DNA from: Cephalotrichum gorgonifer | Taxonomy: Eukaryota; Ascomycota; Sordariomycetes; Microascales; Microascaceae | Direction of reading: 5' to 3' | Assembly: GCA_900312665.1 (NCBI GenBank) | Contig: ONZQ02000006.1 | Location: forward strand, 248,001 to 312,000 | DNA length: 64,000 bases | Position numbers and translations under genes: made by a program | Notes under the pieces: model-generated | The model's input: only the letters and a program-made list of their open reading frames with translations | Told to the model about the DNA's origin: nothing | Database searches by the model: none | In this document: positions 54,163 to 64,000 of the stretch, in pieces | Layout of the letters: each line of letters starts with the position of its first letter | Position numbering within the stretch: the stretch's first letter is position 1

Positions 54163-55260
54163 ATGGACCGCCCCAACCGTCCCGCCGCCCTCGCCTCGAC
54201 TCCCGGGCAGCCCGAGTCGCAGGTCCAGACCACTAGCTCCGACACCCGCGTCTCCGCGACGCTCCCCACTGGCGACTCCGTCGAGGTCCTCCTCTACGGC
54301 GCGACCGTGACCTCGTGGAAGACCCCCGCCCGCGAGAACCTCTTCGTCTCCTCGGCCGCCATCCTCGACGGCTCCAAGCCCGTGCGCGGCGGCATCCCGC
54401 TCGTGTTCCCCGTCTTCGGCCCGGCCCCCGCCGGCAGCAAGCTCCCCCAGCACGGCTTCGCGCGGAACGTCAAGTGGGAGTTCCTGGGAAAGAGCACCTC
54501 GGAGGGAGAGTCGTCCGTCAAGCTCGACTTCGGCCTGTCGTGGGCCACCCTGCCCGAGGACTGGAGGACCAAGTGGGAGCACAAGTTCGGGCTCGTGTAC
54601 AGCGTCACCCTGGCTCCCGGTAGCCTTAGCACCGCCCTGGTGGTTAGCAACGAGGGCGACGAGGCCTTTGAGTTCCAGTCTCTGCTGCACACCTATCTCT
54701 CCGTCGATGTGAGTTTTCTCTTTTTTGATCCCGCTCACTCCCCCCTTCTTCTGCCATCTTCCCTCTTCCCTCTTCCTCACCGTCTCCCCTTTCCTCTCGC
54801 TCCTCCCCACCTTCCCCCCTCCCACATATGAGAATCGGGGGCAATGAAAGAAGGAAGAAAACAAGTCTAACCTAGCGGACAGGACATCCAAAACGTACAA
54901 ATCGCCGGCCTAGACAACTCCCCCTACATCGACAAGGTCCCCAGCGCCACGGCGAAAACCCAGTCCGGCCTCATCGCCTTCTCGGGCGAGACCGACCGCG
55001 TCTACTCGCCGCCCACCCCTCCCTCGGACCCCGTCACCGTCCAGGAGGGCGGAAAGACCCGCTTCAGGGTCGTCCGCGACAACCTCCCCGACGTCGTGGT
55101 CTGGAACCCGTGGGTCGAGAAGGCCGCCGGCATGGGCGACTTCGAGCCCAAGGACGGCTGGAAGAACATGGTCTGCGTCGAGGCCGGGAGCGTCAGCGCG
55201 TGGACGAAGCTCGAGAAGGGGGATGTGTTCGAGGGAGCGCAGACCATCTACGCGGAGTAG
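54163..55260 (+). CDS. Glucose-6-phosphate 1-epimerase (YMR099C type)
   Basis: Cytosolic aldose-1-epimerase-superfamily enzyme that interconverts the alpha and beta anomers of hexose-6-phosphates. Exons 54163-54708 and 54883-55260, giving 307 aa. The beta-sandwich fold begins VSATLPTGDSVEVLLYGATV. PVRGGIPLVFPVFGP carries the Arg and Gly typical of the phosphate-binding subfamily. Catalytic His candidates are H97 (LPQHGFARNVKWEF) and the His of LLHTYLSVDD, which is completed by the intron junction. The catalytic Glu is in NMVCVEAG near the C-terminus, preceded by VVVWNPWVEKA. This pattern separates it from galactose mutarotase. Converges on the DAHP synthase gene with 237 bases between stop codons. 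Confidence 0.94.
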
Positions 55261-55497
55261 CTAGGGGCGGTTGTGCTCAGGTCACACATCTAGTTAGAGG
55301 GGTGAGAGCGAGCAGGGGGATTTATACGAAGTAACGGTAACCTGTTGAAATACCGGAGTAAAAAAAAGGAATGAATACACCTTACAATTCGCAGTCTATT
55401 TATTCATGCTAAATAAAAGTCTTGCCGTGTAACAAACAATCTCAATTCCGTCAGGGAGCCCCCCGATTTTTTTTTTCTCTTCCTTTCTTTTACAGTT

Positions 55498-57025
55498 TCA
55501 AATCTGAGGCACCAGAGGCCTCCTCTCCTGCCTGTAATGATCCGCGACCAAGAACGCCAGCTCGAGGGCCTGCTTCTCGTTCAGCCGAGGGTCGCAGTAG
55601 CTCGTGTAGTTGGTGCTAAGGTCGTCCTCGTCCAGGGCCTCCCCTCCGCCGAGGCACTCCGTCACGGCGTCGCCCGTCAGCTCGAGGTGCACGCCGCCCA
55701 TGAAGCTCCCCTCCTGCCTGTGGACGAGGAGGGTCTGGCGCAGCTCGGAGAAGATGTCGCGGAAGCGGCGGGTCTTGACGCCCGAGGGCGTGGACACGGT
55801 GTTCCCGTGCATGGGGTCGCACTGCCAGACCACGCAGCGGCGGAACTCGCTCCCTTCCACGGCGCGGATGTGCAGCGGCAGGAGCTCCGCGACGCGGGAC
55901 GCGCCGTAGCGCGTTATGAGGGTGATCTTCCCCGGCTCCGCGGTCGGGTTAAGGGTGCGCAGGAGGGGGAGGAGGTCCTCGACGGGCGTGGTGGGACCGA
56001 TCTTCACGCCAATGGGGTTCGCGACGCCGCGGAAGAACTCGACGTGCGCGCCGTCGATCTGGCGGGTCCGATCGCCGATCCAGAGGAAGTGCGCTGAGGT
56101 GTCGTAGTACTCCTTCACGGCGGGCTCGAGCTCGACGCCGTCGGGCTCGCTGCAGGCGGTGGGGGTGATGCGCGGGCGCTCGAGAAGACGGGTGAGGGCC
56201 TGCTCGTACTCGAGGACGAGGCCCTCGTGCGACGTGAAGAGGTCGACGGTGTCCAGCTTGTCGGTCCTGTTAGCGCCGATGGTGTGGAGGAAGCGGAGCA
56301 TGTCGGTCATGGAGTTCACGGCCTCGGAGTACTTGGCGCGGAGGGTGGGGTCCTTGACGTGGCCGAGGCCCCAGTCTAGCGGGCGGTGGAGGTCGGCGAG
56401 CCCCGACGAGAGGGAGGCGCGGATGTAGTTGTGGGTGGCGGACGAATGGTGGTAGGCCCTAGTTAGGCAAAAGTCAGGAAATCTGCGTCTCGCTCTCGCG
56501 CCGGGGACGGAAGATGGCAGCGTGGAAAAGGAGTGAGTGAATATGGGTTTTTGTTGCTTACTGGACTAGCCTTCCCGCGTCAACCTCCCTGTCTTCAAGG
56601 GCATGGCCGTTGATGATATCCCCTTTGAAGCTCGGGACCTCCTTGCCGTTCACGATCTCGGTGGGGCTACTCCTCGGCTTGGCGTACTGGCCCGCCATCC
56701 TCCCGATCCTCACGACCCTCTTGTCGGCGCCCCAGATCAGCACGAGGCTCATCTGCAGCAGCAGCTTGATCTTGGACTCAATGCTGTTCTGCTCGCAGTA
56801 GTCGAAGAGCTCGGCGCAGTCGCCGCCCTGTAGGAGGAAGGCATTGCCCTGGGCGACGTCGCGGAGGTGGGCCTTGAGATCGATAATCTCGCGGGGGTGT
56901 ACGATGGGCGGAAGCCGGCCGAGCTTCGCCGTCGCGGCTTTTAGGGACGCCTGATCGGGGTAGGGAGTGGCGTGCTTGATGGGCTTTGACCTCCAGGAGT
57001 CCGGGGTCCAGTCTGGCGAAGACAT
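55498..57025 (-). CDS. Class II DAHP synthase (shikimate pathway)
   Basis: 3-deoxy-D-arabino-heptulosonate 7-phosphate synthase: condenses phosphoenolpyruvate with erythrose 4-phosphate, the first step towards chorismate and aromatic amino acids. Exons on the minus strand: 57025-56562 and 56458-55498, giving 474 aa; the 103-nt intron splits the codon of Gln155. Class II (plant/actinobacterial type) hallmarks: WTPDSWRSKPIKHATPYPD at the start, FLLQGGDCAELF with the metal-site Cys, RIGRMAGQYAKPRSSPTE, and FTSHEGLVLEYEQALTR after the junction AYHHSSATHNYIR. Then come HFLWIGDRTRQIDGAHVEF, NPIGVKIGP, CDPMHGNT, GGVHLELTGDAVTECLGG and YCDPRLNEKQALELAF. No organellar targeting sequence is visible. 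A TGACTC core lies about 250 bp upstream, suggestive of amino-acid (CPC1/Gcn4) control. Confidence 0.97.
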
Positions 57026-57580
57026 CGTGGGCTTTGTCTTTGGAGGAGGAAGGTGGGGGGAGGGACTGTGTGGGTCAAGGAGAAGCGGGTGTCGAGGAAG
57101 GGAATATGAGATAGTTTCTATAGGGTAAGCATATGCAAGGAGTTCTTAGAGGTGAAGGGAAAGATACAGAAGAATCCTAGGTCGATTGGAATGTTGGGGC
57201 ACAACAAGTATATGCAAGTAGTATGAAGAGCAGAGCTACGGTATTTATGATCCCTGACAATAAACGGAGGAAAGAGTCATTCAAGGTACTTTAGTTTTAG
57301 AGTAGTGGGGTGGTTTTCTTCCACCAACCCCGCCATCATCCACTCGATTGACCAATAGAATCTATGAAATTGCGCACAGCCAATGATCCACTCACCCTGA
57401 GGTTCACCGTCAGTGGACACCGATACTTGGAGCCGTCTCCGTGCCTGCCCCACCACCAGCTACTCCATGTCGTTCGTACCTCAACCTCACATCACCTCTG
57501 AAACTCACACTCACAACATTGAGCTGCTAATAAACCAAACTATCTCCACATAAAAAACCAGACCCTCCCCCTCCATAAAA
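57026..57580. promoter_or_regulatory. Divergent promoter region, DAHP synthase / HYPK
   Basis: 555 bases between divergent ATGs. CCAAT boxes occur near 57351 and 57381. A TGACTC core (minus strand, 57274-57279) resembles the CPC1/Gcn4 half-site and points towards the DAHP synthase gene. These are word matches only. Confidence 0.45.
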
Positions 57581-57987
57581 ATGGCCGCCTCAGACCACCC
57601 GGAGGAAATTCCCGAGGACACCCGCAAGTCCGCCGAAGACCGCAAGGCCGCATCCGCCCTCGCCAACCTCAACGCCGAGCCCTCGCCCCAGGGCAATGGC
57701 AACGTCGACCAGGCCGCCGTCAGCGCCGCCATGAAGAAGCTCGGCGGGGGCAAGGGCGGCGTGAGTTTGCCGATCAGGGGGAATGTGAAGATCGAGCAGG
57801 CGGATGTTGCGCTTCTGGTAGGTTTCTTGGGCGGGGAAGGGAGGGGAGGGGGAGATGAGGTGAGCGGGCTAACAACACTCAGGTTGAGCAACTCGATCTC
57901 GCAAAGGGTAAGGCGACTGAGCTCCTCAAGTCAAACGACGGGAACGCCGTCAAGGCGCTGAGAGCGTTTGTGCAGGGTAATGTATAG
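57581..57987 (+). CDS. HYPK-like NatA-associated protein
   Basis: Small protein of 113 aa with a C-terminal HYPK/NAC-alpha-type UBA domain. HYPK binds the ribosomal N-terminal acetyltransferase NatA (Naa15/Naa10) and tunes its activity. Exons 57581-57817 and 57883-57987. Residues 1-60 are charged and disordered (HPEEIPEDTRKSAEDRKAA, typical of the inhibitory N-terminal part). The UBA runs from NVKIEQADVALL across the 65-nt intron to VEQLDLAKGKATELLKSND and GNAVKALRAFV. A GTGAGT occurs at about 57761 but no matching acceptor fits the domain, so the two-exon model is preferred. Confidence 0.9.
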
Positions 57988-58531
57988 CGCGGGACGGAGC
58001 TTCGAAGCCGCCGAGGGAGGCCAGGTAGAATCGTAACTTGGGAATGGGCGAGGGTGGTTTACGGATATAATTGAGAGGCTCTTTCATCGGAGGAAGAATC
58101 TAAAGTCATGAGAAGGAGGGATGCGCCCTTGAGGAGGCCAGGAGAATGGGCCTCCACTCCCTTGTCGGGCCATATGTAGTAGGATAAGCGATAACTCAGT
58201 GAAGGTCTTAGTTTCATAGTTTCAAGTATAATGTCAAATAATTCTGTCTTGCGAATCTTACTTGAAAATAACAAAGACCTGCCCTGCCCCTTCCCCAATT
58301 AAAAAACAAGGCCGTCGAGAACAAGCTAAACTTCGAACGAGGCCCATAATAACGCCCATGACTCCAAGATAACCTCCCATGCCCCCATCCCATACCCCTG
58401 CGCCAGTATAAACCCAATATCGATCCCCGGGGGGTAGGGGTACGTCCACGGAGCTGATGTCGGGACGACAATACAACAAATAATGCCCCTCTAAAGCAAA
58501 ACACACCGCAGCAGAAACATACAAACACCAC
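57988..58531. other. Convergent intergenic region
   Basis: Gap between the HYPK and BRCT-protein 3' ends. AT-rich UTR-like sequence, no gene. Confidence 0.6.
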
Positions 58532-61500
58532 TTAGAACGGTCCCCCCCACGCCTTGGAGAGCGGACTCGCAACCTTCGGGGCAAACTGCAGACTCTTCCG
58601 CCTAGCGGCCATGAGCCTCATCATCACCGTCCCGTCCCTCTCCGCGCTGAACACCTCCTCCCTCGCCACCGGCCCCGCCTTCTTAGCCGGGCAGGTCATC
58701 ATGACCAGCTTCTTGTCGTCCATGGGCGACGCGTCCTCCCCGCCGTCCTCCGAAGGCGTGTCCGTGATGCCCTCCACGTACCGCGCGATGGCCTCGGGCG
58801 CGGGCGTGAACGGCACGGGCGTGAGGACGCCGAGGTCCCAGTCCTCGCGGTCCGCCTCCCGCTCCTCGTCCGCCTGCTCCGAGGGCGTACGGATCCAGAC
58901 GGAGCTATCCCGGCGGTTGAGAGGCGTGTTGGGCGCGCTCTGGTGGCCCTCGCTGCGCCTGGAGGAGGGGCCCGACCCCAGCGGCACCGCAGCGAGGTTC
59001 GCGATGGCCTTGGGCTCCATCGTCTTGCGGCGGCGCGAGGGCCCGTGGGAGATGTGCTCCGTGTCGACGTGGTACGGGCCCTCGTCGACCCACTCGTTGT
59101 TCCTCTCGCATCTGTTTTCCTTTTTGTTAGTGGCGGCACTTAAAGTCGGGAGGGAGGGAAGGGAGGGGAAGGGGTTATGAAAAAAAAATGGGAGGGAGGG
59201 GGTGCTTACTCTAGAACCCAGGATACACCGACACACTGCACCACGCCACGCGCCTCCCGGACCTTCTCCAGCGTCCGCTTCCCGCCGTCCTTGTACACGA
59301 CGTGCGTGATGCCCACCCTAGAGGAGTCATCCGCGCTGGGACTCCAGTCCCACCTCTTCACGCAGCGCGCGCCCATCTCGGTCAGGAGCTCGGCGAAGAA
59401 CTCGCTGGCGTCGCCCCCGTCGCTGGTCCGGACGTCCACGTACACCACCGCGCCCCGGAGAAGCCCCGCGTCGAGGTCCTTCCGGGGCGTGCGCGTCGGC
59501 GTCCCCGTCGTCGACCACACCTCTTCTACCGACTCCTTCGCCGGCGTTCCGGGGGCGGAGCGCGCGTCCTTCTTCGTTGGGCTGTACGAGATGACGGTGG
59601 CGCTCCGGTTCACGGGGGCTGGCCTCTGGACCGGAAGCCTCGAGATGCTATGCCGCCTCTGCTTGACGGGGCTGGGGGTGTGATGGTCCGCCCCCTTGAG
59701 CGGGACCTTGGAGACGGTGTGGAAGGCCTTGCTTCCAATCATGCGGGCCGGCGTCTGCGGGGGCACGCCGATGGTTGCCTCCTCGCGGGGCATCTGGTTC
59801 TCGTCGCCGTAGTCCTGGCTCGCCTCCGAGAGCGTGTCGTCGTAGTCCTGGCTGACCGCTGTCTCGTCGGCCATTTCCGACTCCATGAGGGACATCTCCT
59901 CGGCCTCGTTAGCAAGCGCTATGTCCTCATTTGTGATAGCGACGTCATCAAACACCGGCTCGAGCTGTGCATCGACGTCGGCCTCGATAGCCGCCTCGAT
60001 GATGGCGTTGGCCTCGTCCTGGTCGCGCACGCACATCTCGTCGTCGAAGAAGGTCTGCTTTGAGGCGTGGTCTTCGGTAGTAGACATGGGCGTCTCAACG
60101 GTGGTCTCCTCGACCACTGTTTCGGACCTCTTCACGGGGCTGGAAGGACCCCACGCGCCAAACTTAGCGACCAGGGGCGTGAATCCAGCAGCGGGAGCCC
60201 TCGCGGCCGAAGGCGTGGCGATGGTTCGGACAGGGCTCGGTGACTTGTAGTTGCGCTGGAAACTCGACGTGAGCTCGTCATCAGAGTCCTCGTCGAGACC
60301 CTGGAAAGGGTTAAGCTCCTTCTGGCGAAGGCTGAACCTGGGGAGGGACTTCGGCGGAGAGTTGGGCGGGGTGGTGGTGGCGGCGGAGGCGATGGACTCT
60401 TCGTGTTGCTGGATAGGCTCCTCAATAGTATGGGCAGGCGGGGAGATGTCGAGGATATCAGACATCTCATGATCCTCATCCTCTTCCTCTTCCGCATCGG
60501 CCGGTTCCTGATCCGCGGGAGCTTGGATCACGCTCGCCTCTTCGACCTCAACTTCCTGGGACATCTCGACATTCCCAAGAAGATCCATCTCATCCTCGGT
60601 CGCCTCCTCGACAGTGGCCATCTCCATATCAAGCACAGGATTGGCGTCACGAGGTAGCACGGCTGACAGCCGGCCTGGGAACTTGAGGCTAGGCACCGGC
60701 TCAGCGAACAGGTTCCTCGGCTGCGAAACGCCCTCGGCCTCCTCGCCATCCATCAGCAAATCCGATGCCTTCGCTTGAGCGATAGGGGTAGACAGAATAG
60801 TAGCCTTGGTAACGGGCGACTGTGCGGCGTCTTGCCTCGCTGAAGCGAAGGCCTTCAGCACTGACCCAGGCCTACGAGCAGGCGTCTGCATCAGTGACGT
60901 CTTGAGCGGCGTGCTACTGACCTGCTCCCCGCGGGCCAGCGACGAAGAAGGCGTCCTGCCCAAGAGCCCCGCCTGCGGGCGCTTGGCAGGCGACTGCAGC
61001 AGGGAAGCCTTGAACGGCGTCGAGCCCCCTGCCTGCTGCTGAGCCCCGGACTTCGCGGCAGAAGGAGCGGAGAAAAGCTGCATCCCCTCCGCCCTCTTCG
61101 CGGGAGATTTGATGGCATCTTTGAAGGGAGTGGGAGGAGGTCTCTTCGCGGGACTGGCAAGCACGTTCGACGGCGCCTCGCGCTCTTCGGGAGCGGCTGC
61201 ATTTTTGACGGGCGACGTCCGCTCCTCGGCGGCGGCGGCCGCGGCGATCTCCGTCTTCTTGCTCTTGACCAGGGCGCTAGACGGCGGCGGTCTGAGGGGC
61301 TTCTTCTTCAGCGGCGTCTTCTCCGGACCGGCGAGCTCGTCGTCTGAGGACATGTCTCTAATCGTAACCTGCGAGGTCTTCCTAGGGCTCAGCGGTATCT
61401 TCCCGGGCGCCTTCGCAACGGTCCTGGTCGTTCTGGCTCCGCGAGTGGTCCTGGCCGGGACCGTCGTGGCCGCGGTAGTTTTCGGTGCTGCGCTAGTTGC

Positions 61501-62166
61501 TGTGGTTGAGGCGGTCGTGGTGGTTGCGGCTGTCCTGCGGACGGGCCGCCCTCGGATGCCGGTGGTGGGCTTTGTCTCGGGCTGCTTCCCCTTTGCGGTT
61601 CCGGGGTCGATGTTCTCCTTCTCGGGCTCCTGGAACGTCACCGTCTTCTTGCTCGCGGGCTTGGTCGTACTAGCGGCCCGGGATCTCGCCGTCGTCTTAG
61701 CGGGCTCCGCCGCCGCTTTGGTCTCCTCGCTGCTTTCAACCACCTTCTTCGGCCGGCCCCTCTTAGGCTTGGCGGGCTCCTCCTCCTGCTCGGCGGGCTC
61801 GGCAGCGACGGTCTTCGTCCTTGTCGTCCGCATGGCTCTGGCCATGCTGGTTGCGGTGGGAGCTGTTGCCGAACGCCTGGCGGTAGGCTTCTCGCCCTCG
61901 ACGGGCTCTTCCGTCTTCTTCGGCCGACCCCGGGGTCGAGCAGTCTTCATGACGGGCGCCGTGGCCTCGTCGTTCTCGTTCTCGTTCTCGTCCGCACGTG
62001 TTTTCCTCTTGGCTGACGCGGCTTTGGTTGATGCTGTTGGGCCGGACACGGCCTTTGCCCTTGATGCGGCCGTGGTTGTGGTGGACTTTGTGGGCTTGGG
62101 TGCGGGCTCGCTCGCCTTTGCGGCTCGCGAACGCGTAATTCGCTTTGGTGGGGACTGGGGTTCCAT
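58532..62166 (-). CDS. Large AT-hook/BRCT nuclear protein
   Basis: Predicted 1178-aa nuclear protein; I know no named orthologue. Exons on the minus strand: 62166-59210 and 59111-58532. Residues 1-260 are Lys/Thr/Ala-rich with AT-hook-like stretches (RPRGRPKK at 77-84, PKRGRPKK at 134-141, RGRPVR at 205-210). KTVTF (174-178) fits the PP1-docking RVxF pattern, and KEN at 183-185 (PEKENIDP) fits an APC/C KEN box. Residues 337-435 hold a three-copy motif TP(F/L)K followed by (S/T)PA(K/R)R, all proline-directed kinase sites. A long acidic disordered middle follows. One BRCT domain lies at about 905-1000 (VYVDVRTSDGGDASEFF, MGARCVKRWDWS, ITHVVYKDGGKRTL, VGVSWVLE); the intron joins it to CERNNEWVDEGPYHVD. 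The tail ends RRKSLQFAPKVASPLSKAW. A role in chromosome structure or the cell cycle is an inference. Confidence 0.8.
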
Positions 62167-63764
62167 GTTGAATAGGATCGATTGTTGGTGCTGTTTGGGT
62201 TAGTAGTGCTGTGATCGGAAGGAAGGGGGGTTAAGAGAGGAAGGAATAGGCTGATGAGTGTCGACGCGGTAGATGTATCCAGTAGCTGCAGCGTAAACAA
62301 AACTCGTTACATCATATTGTGGATCTCGACGGAGAGAGGTCGATTGAAGGGGTGCTAGTGCGGATATGGGCATGAGGAGCAGTCCTTTTCCGTGTTTACT
62401 CTGCACCCTGAGGTCTCACCGTGTCTGGTTGCCTGGCAACGAGGTGGACTCCATTTACAAGTACGTACCCCTGCCAGGGTGTGAGGCATGTCAGTCATCC
62501 ACACAAATTGCAAGGTAATATGTACCCCGTACCTATTACGTCACTTACAATGCTCTGCTTCTATTCTCATGGGAATAAATTATTTACTTGCAATATCTAT
62601 GAAACCCTCTCCCTCTTCGTGAGAGTATCGGTTGGGTTGATTTTTATGTTGTGTATATCTCTCTATCAGAATTATGCCTACCATTCGTGGCCAACGCCGC
62701 TTAGAACGAGTTCATTATAACCACGGGACTTCCATCTCTCCTTCACCATTTTCCATCATTAACAAGAACAAGAGCAGCCTCTGGTGGAAAATATGCGATG
62801 ACTAGCCGAGTTGGGATATAATTAGCCAATAGCGCCGAGGACAAATATATGCGAGAGTTTATGGCCATAAGTCATTCGATACTGTTCAACCAACCACCTG
62901 GGAGATATCTACAAGTAACCTCACGGTCCATCCGACCAAATCTAGTCCCTACACTCTCCCATGTCGAATTCACTGCAAACGATAGCAACTTCTCCGTCAC
63001 GAACCCATAGGAGCCCCCCATCAGCGGCTACCTGTGTCAATACGGCACAGTACATATGGATCCAGACACAAGAAAGAAGCGTCTGATGAGCTCGCCGCGA
63101 CAAGTCTTTAGAGATCTGTGCTTGTCCGTGGAGGGCTGACACTGACGATTGCGGACGAGTGGTCATTAATACTATCCTGTCTTGTTCAGAGGAACAAGCA
63201 GCTAGTCTATACCTACCCGGATGGCTGAAGGCTACCAAAATGGTTATATTCGTTGGCCCATGGGGTATTTGCTAGCGTCGCTGCTTTGGCATTTCTCAAA
63301 GCATATGTATTCCAAGTGCGTGCATAAATCACCACGAGGTTTTCATCATCGGCGGAAGTCGGACGCCGTGCCATTCACCTTGACTAAGTTTGTGTGGGCT
63401 GACTCTGGAGGGTACAATGCCGTGACAAAACTTTCAGACTCTTGTTGGTAAGCTTACTGTGGGACCCATTCCGAAATTTATGTCCACTATATGTATTGGA
63501 GGGGTAAAATGGAGGGGCAGACTGCCCTCGCAACACCACTGGCACCTCCGAGTCCGGGTACATTTCACCCCGCTACTCGACGCTTCCCGCACTTCTCCAA
63601 TAAGCTTTCTACGCAGCGCCCGAAAAAGCTCATCACCCCAAAAAATTCTTAAGCTAGTCGTACCCATATATCCCACCACACTAGGGAGAGAGCGCACACT
63701 ACGACTCATCCTCCATCCCACCCCGTCACCACATAACGTAACGAACAAACCCCGAACCGCGAAT
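62167..63764. promoter_or_regulatory. Divergent promoter region, BRCT gene / adenylosuccinate lyase
   Basis: 1.6 kb between divergent ATGs. No gene is supported; a 98-codon frame at 62942-63238 (-) resembles nothing I know. A TGACTC core at 63400-63405, about 360 bp upstream of the lyase, resembles Bas1/Gcn4-type sites known at yeast ADE genes, but one six-base word is expected by chance in such a length. Confidence 0.4.
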
Positions 63765-64000
63765 ATGTCCAGCTTCGACTCGTACCAGACGCCGCTAGGC
63801 TCTCGCTATGCGTCCAAGGAGATGCTGACGCTCTTCTCCTCCCGGACGCGAGCCTCGACCTGGCGCCAGCTCTGGCTGTGGCTGGCCGAGGCCGAGAAGG
63901 AGCTCGGCATCAAGGAGGTCACCGACGAGGCCCTCGCACAGATGGCCGCTAACCTGACCATGACGGACGAGGCCTTTGAGATCGCGCGCGAGGAGGAGAA
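63765..64000 (+). CDS. ade13: Adenylosuccinate lyase, 5' part (cut by window edge)
   Basis: Purine biosynthesis enzyme that cleaves SAICAR to AICAR and adenylosuccinate to AMP, releasing fumarate. Only the first 78 residues lie in the window, with no intron. MSSFDSYQTPLGSRYAS, then EMLTLFSSRTRASTWRQLWL and LAEAEKELGIKEVTDEAL match the N-terminal domain 1 of eukaryotic ADSL, which contains the Arg-Tyr of the substrate site (SRYAS). The catalytic regions and the SSxMPxKxNP signature lie beyond the edge. The ATG is the natural start because the family begins within about 10 residues of YxTPLxSRYAS. Confidence 0.93.
   Translation, partial: MSSFDSYQTPLGSRYASKEMLTLFSSRTRASTWRQLWLWLAEAEKELGIKEVTDEALAQMAANLTMTDEAFEIAREEE

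Noticed and set aside
57761..57817. Possible extra intron in the HYPK gene starting at GTGAGT
   Set aside because: No acceptor leaves the NVKIEQADVALL start of the UBA intact with a reasonable intron length.
61109..62203. 364-codon open frame opposite the BRCT gene
   Set aside because: It is an antisense shadow of GC-rich Lys/Thr/Ala codons, has no family likeness, and the minus-strand gene has clear domains.
62942..63238. 98-codon minus-strand frame
   Set aside because: No family resemblance, no clear start, and codon use unlike the neighbours.
1..64000. Biosynthetic gene cluster, CRISPR array, rRNA or intact transposon
   Set aside because: No core synthase, no regularly spaced repeats, no rRNA signature and no transposase or reverse transcriptase motifs were found by reading both strands.

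Overview
This window looks like nuclear DNA of a filamentous ascomycete, most likely a Sordariomycete-type Pezizomycotina. The genes carry short introns (mostly 55-135 nt, GTANGT donors, CTNAC-like branch points), coding third positions are very GC-rich, there are no operons, and the gene set is typical of moulds (AA11-type LPMO, cytosolic GH3 beta-glucosidase with PA14, class II DAHP synthase, oleate desaturase, NudC, Rif1). The species cannot be named from the sequence alone. I support 19 protein-coding genes, one of them cut by the right edge. All exon models were built by reading splice sites and phases, and all close in frame.

Layout. 0.7-5.6 kb: a DHA2-type MFS transporter (+) converging on a CDF zinc transporter (-). 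5.6-16.7 kb: an 11-kb gene-poor block whose only supported gene is a small DUF202 membrane protein (-), with an unusually long 659-nt intron. 16.7-24.8 kb: GH3 beta-glucosidase (+), a URI/Bud27-like prefoldin (+) and NudC (-). 25.2-29.1 kb: Tfb3/MAT1 (+, divergent from NudC) and an AP180-type ANTH clathrin adaptor (-). 30.7-38.4 kb: mitochondrial aspartyl-tRNA synthetase (+), MPDU1-like PQ-loop protein (-), delta-12 oleate desaturase (+) and an AA11-like LPMO (+). 39.0-53.0 kb: a 1781-residue DDX60-type Ski2-like helicase (-), an AT-hook/chromodomain protein (-) and, divergent from it, Rif1 (+). 54.2-64.0 kb: glucose-6-phosphate 1-epimerase (+), class II DAHP synthase (-), HYPK (+), a 1178-residue BRCT protein (-) and the 5' end of adenylosuccinate lyase (+).

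Most genes are housekeeping functions and are not organised as one pathway; I see no biosynthetic cluster, CRISPR array, rRNA, tRNA or intact transposon. The more interesting points are: the BRCT protein, which combines AT-hooks, a PP1-docking-like motif, a KEN box and a three-copy CDK-site repeat; the Rif1 gene with N-terminal PP1-docking motifs, head-to-head with a chromodomain gene; the gene desert with a dispersed TACTCGTA motif and a local TpA excess; and a full-length fungal DDX60-type helicase.
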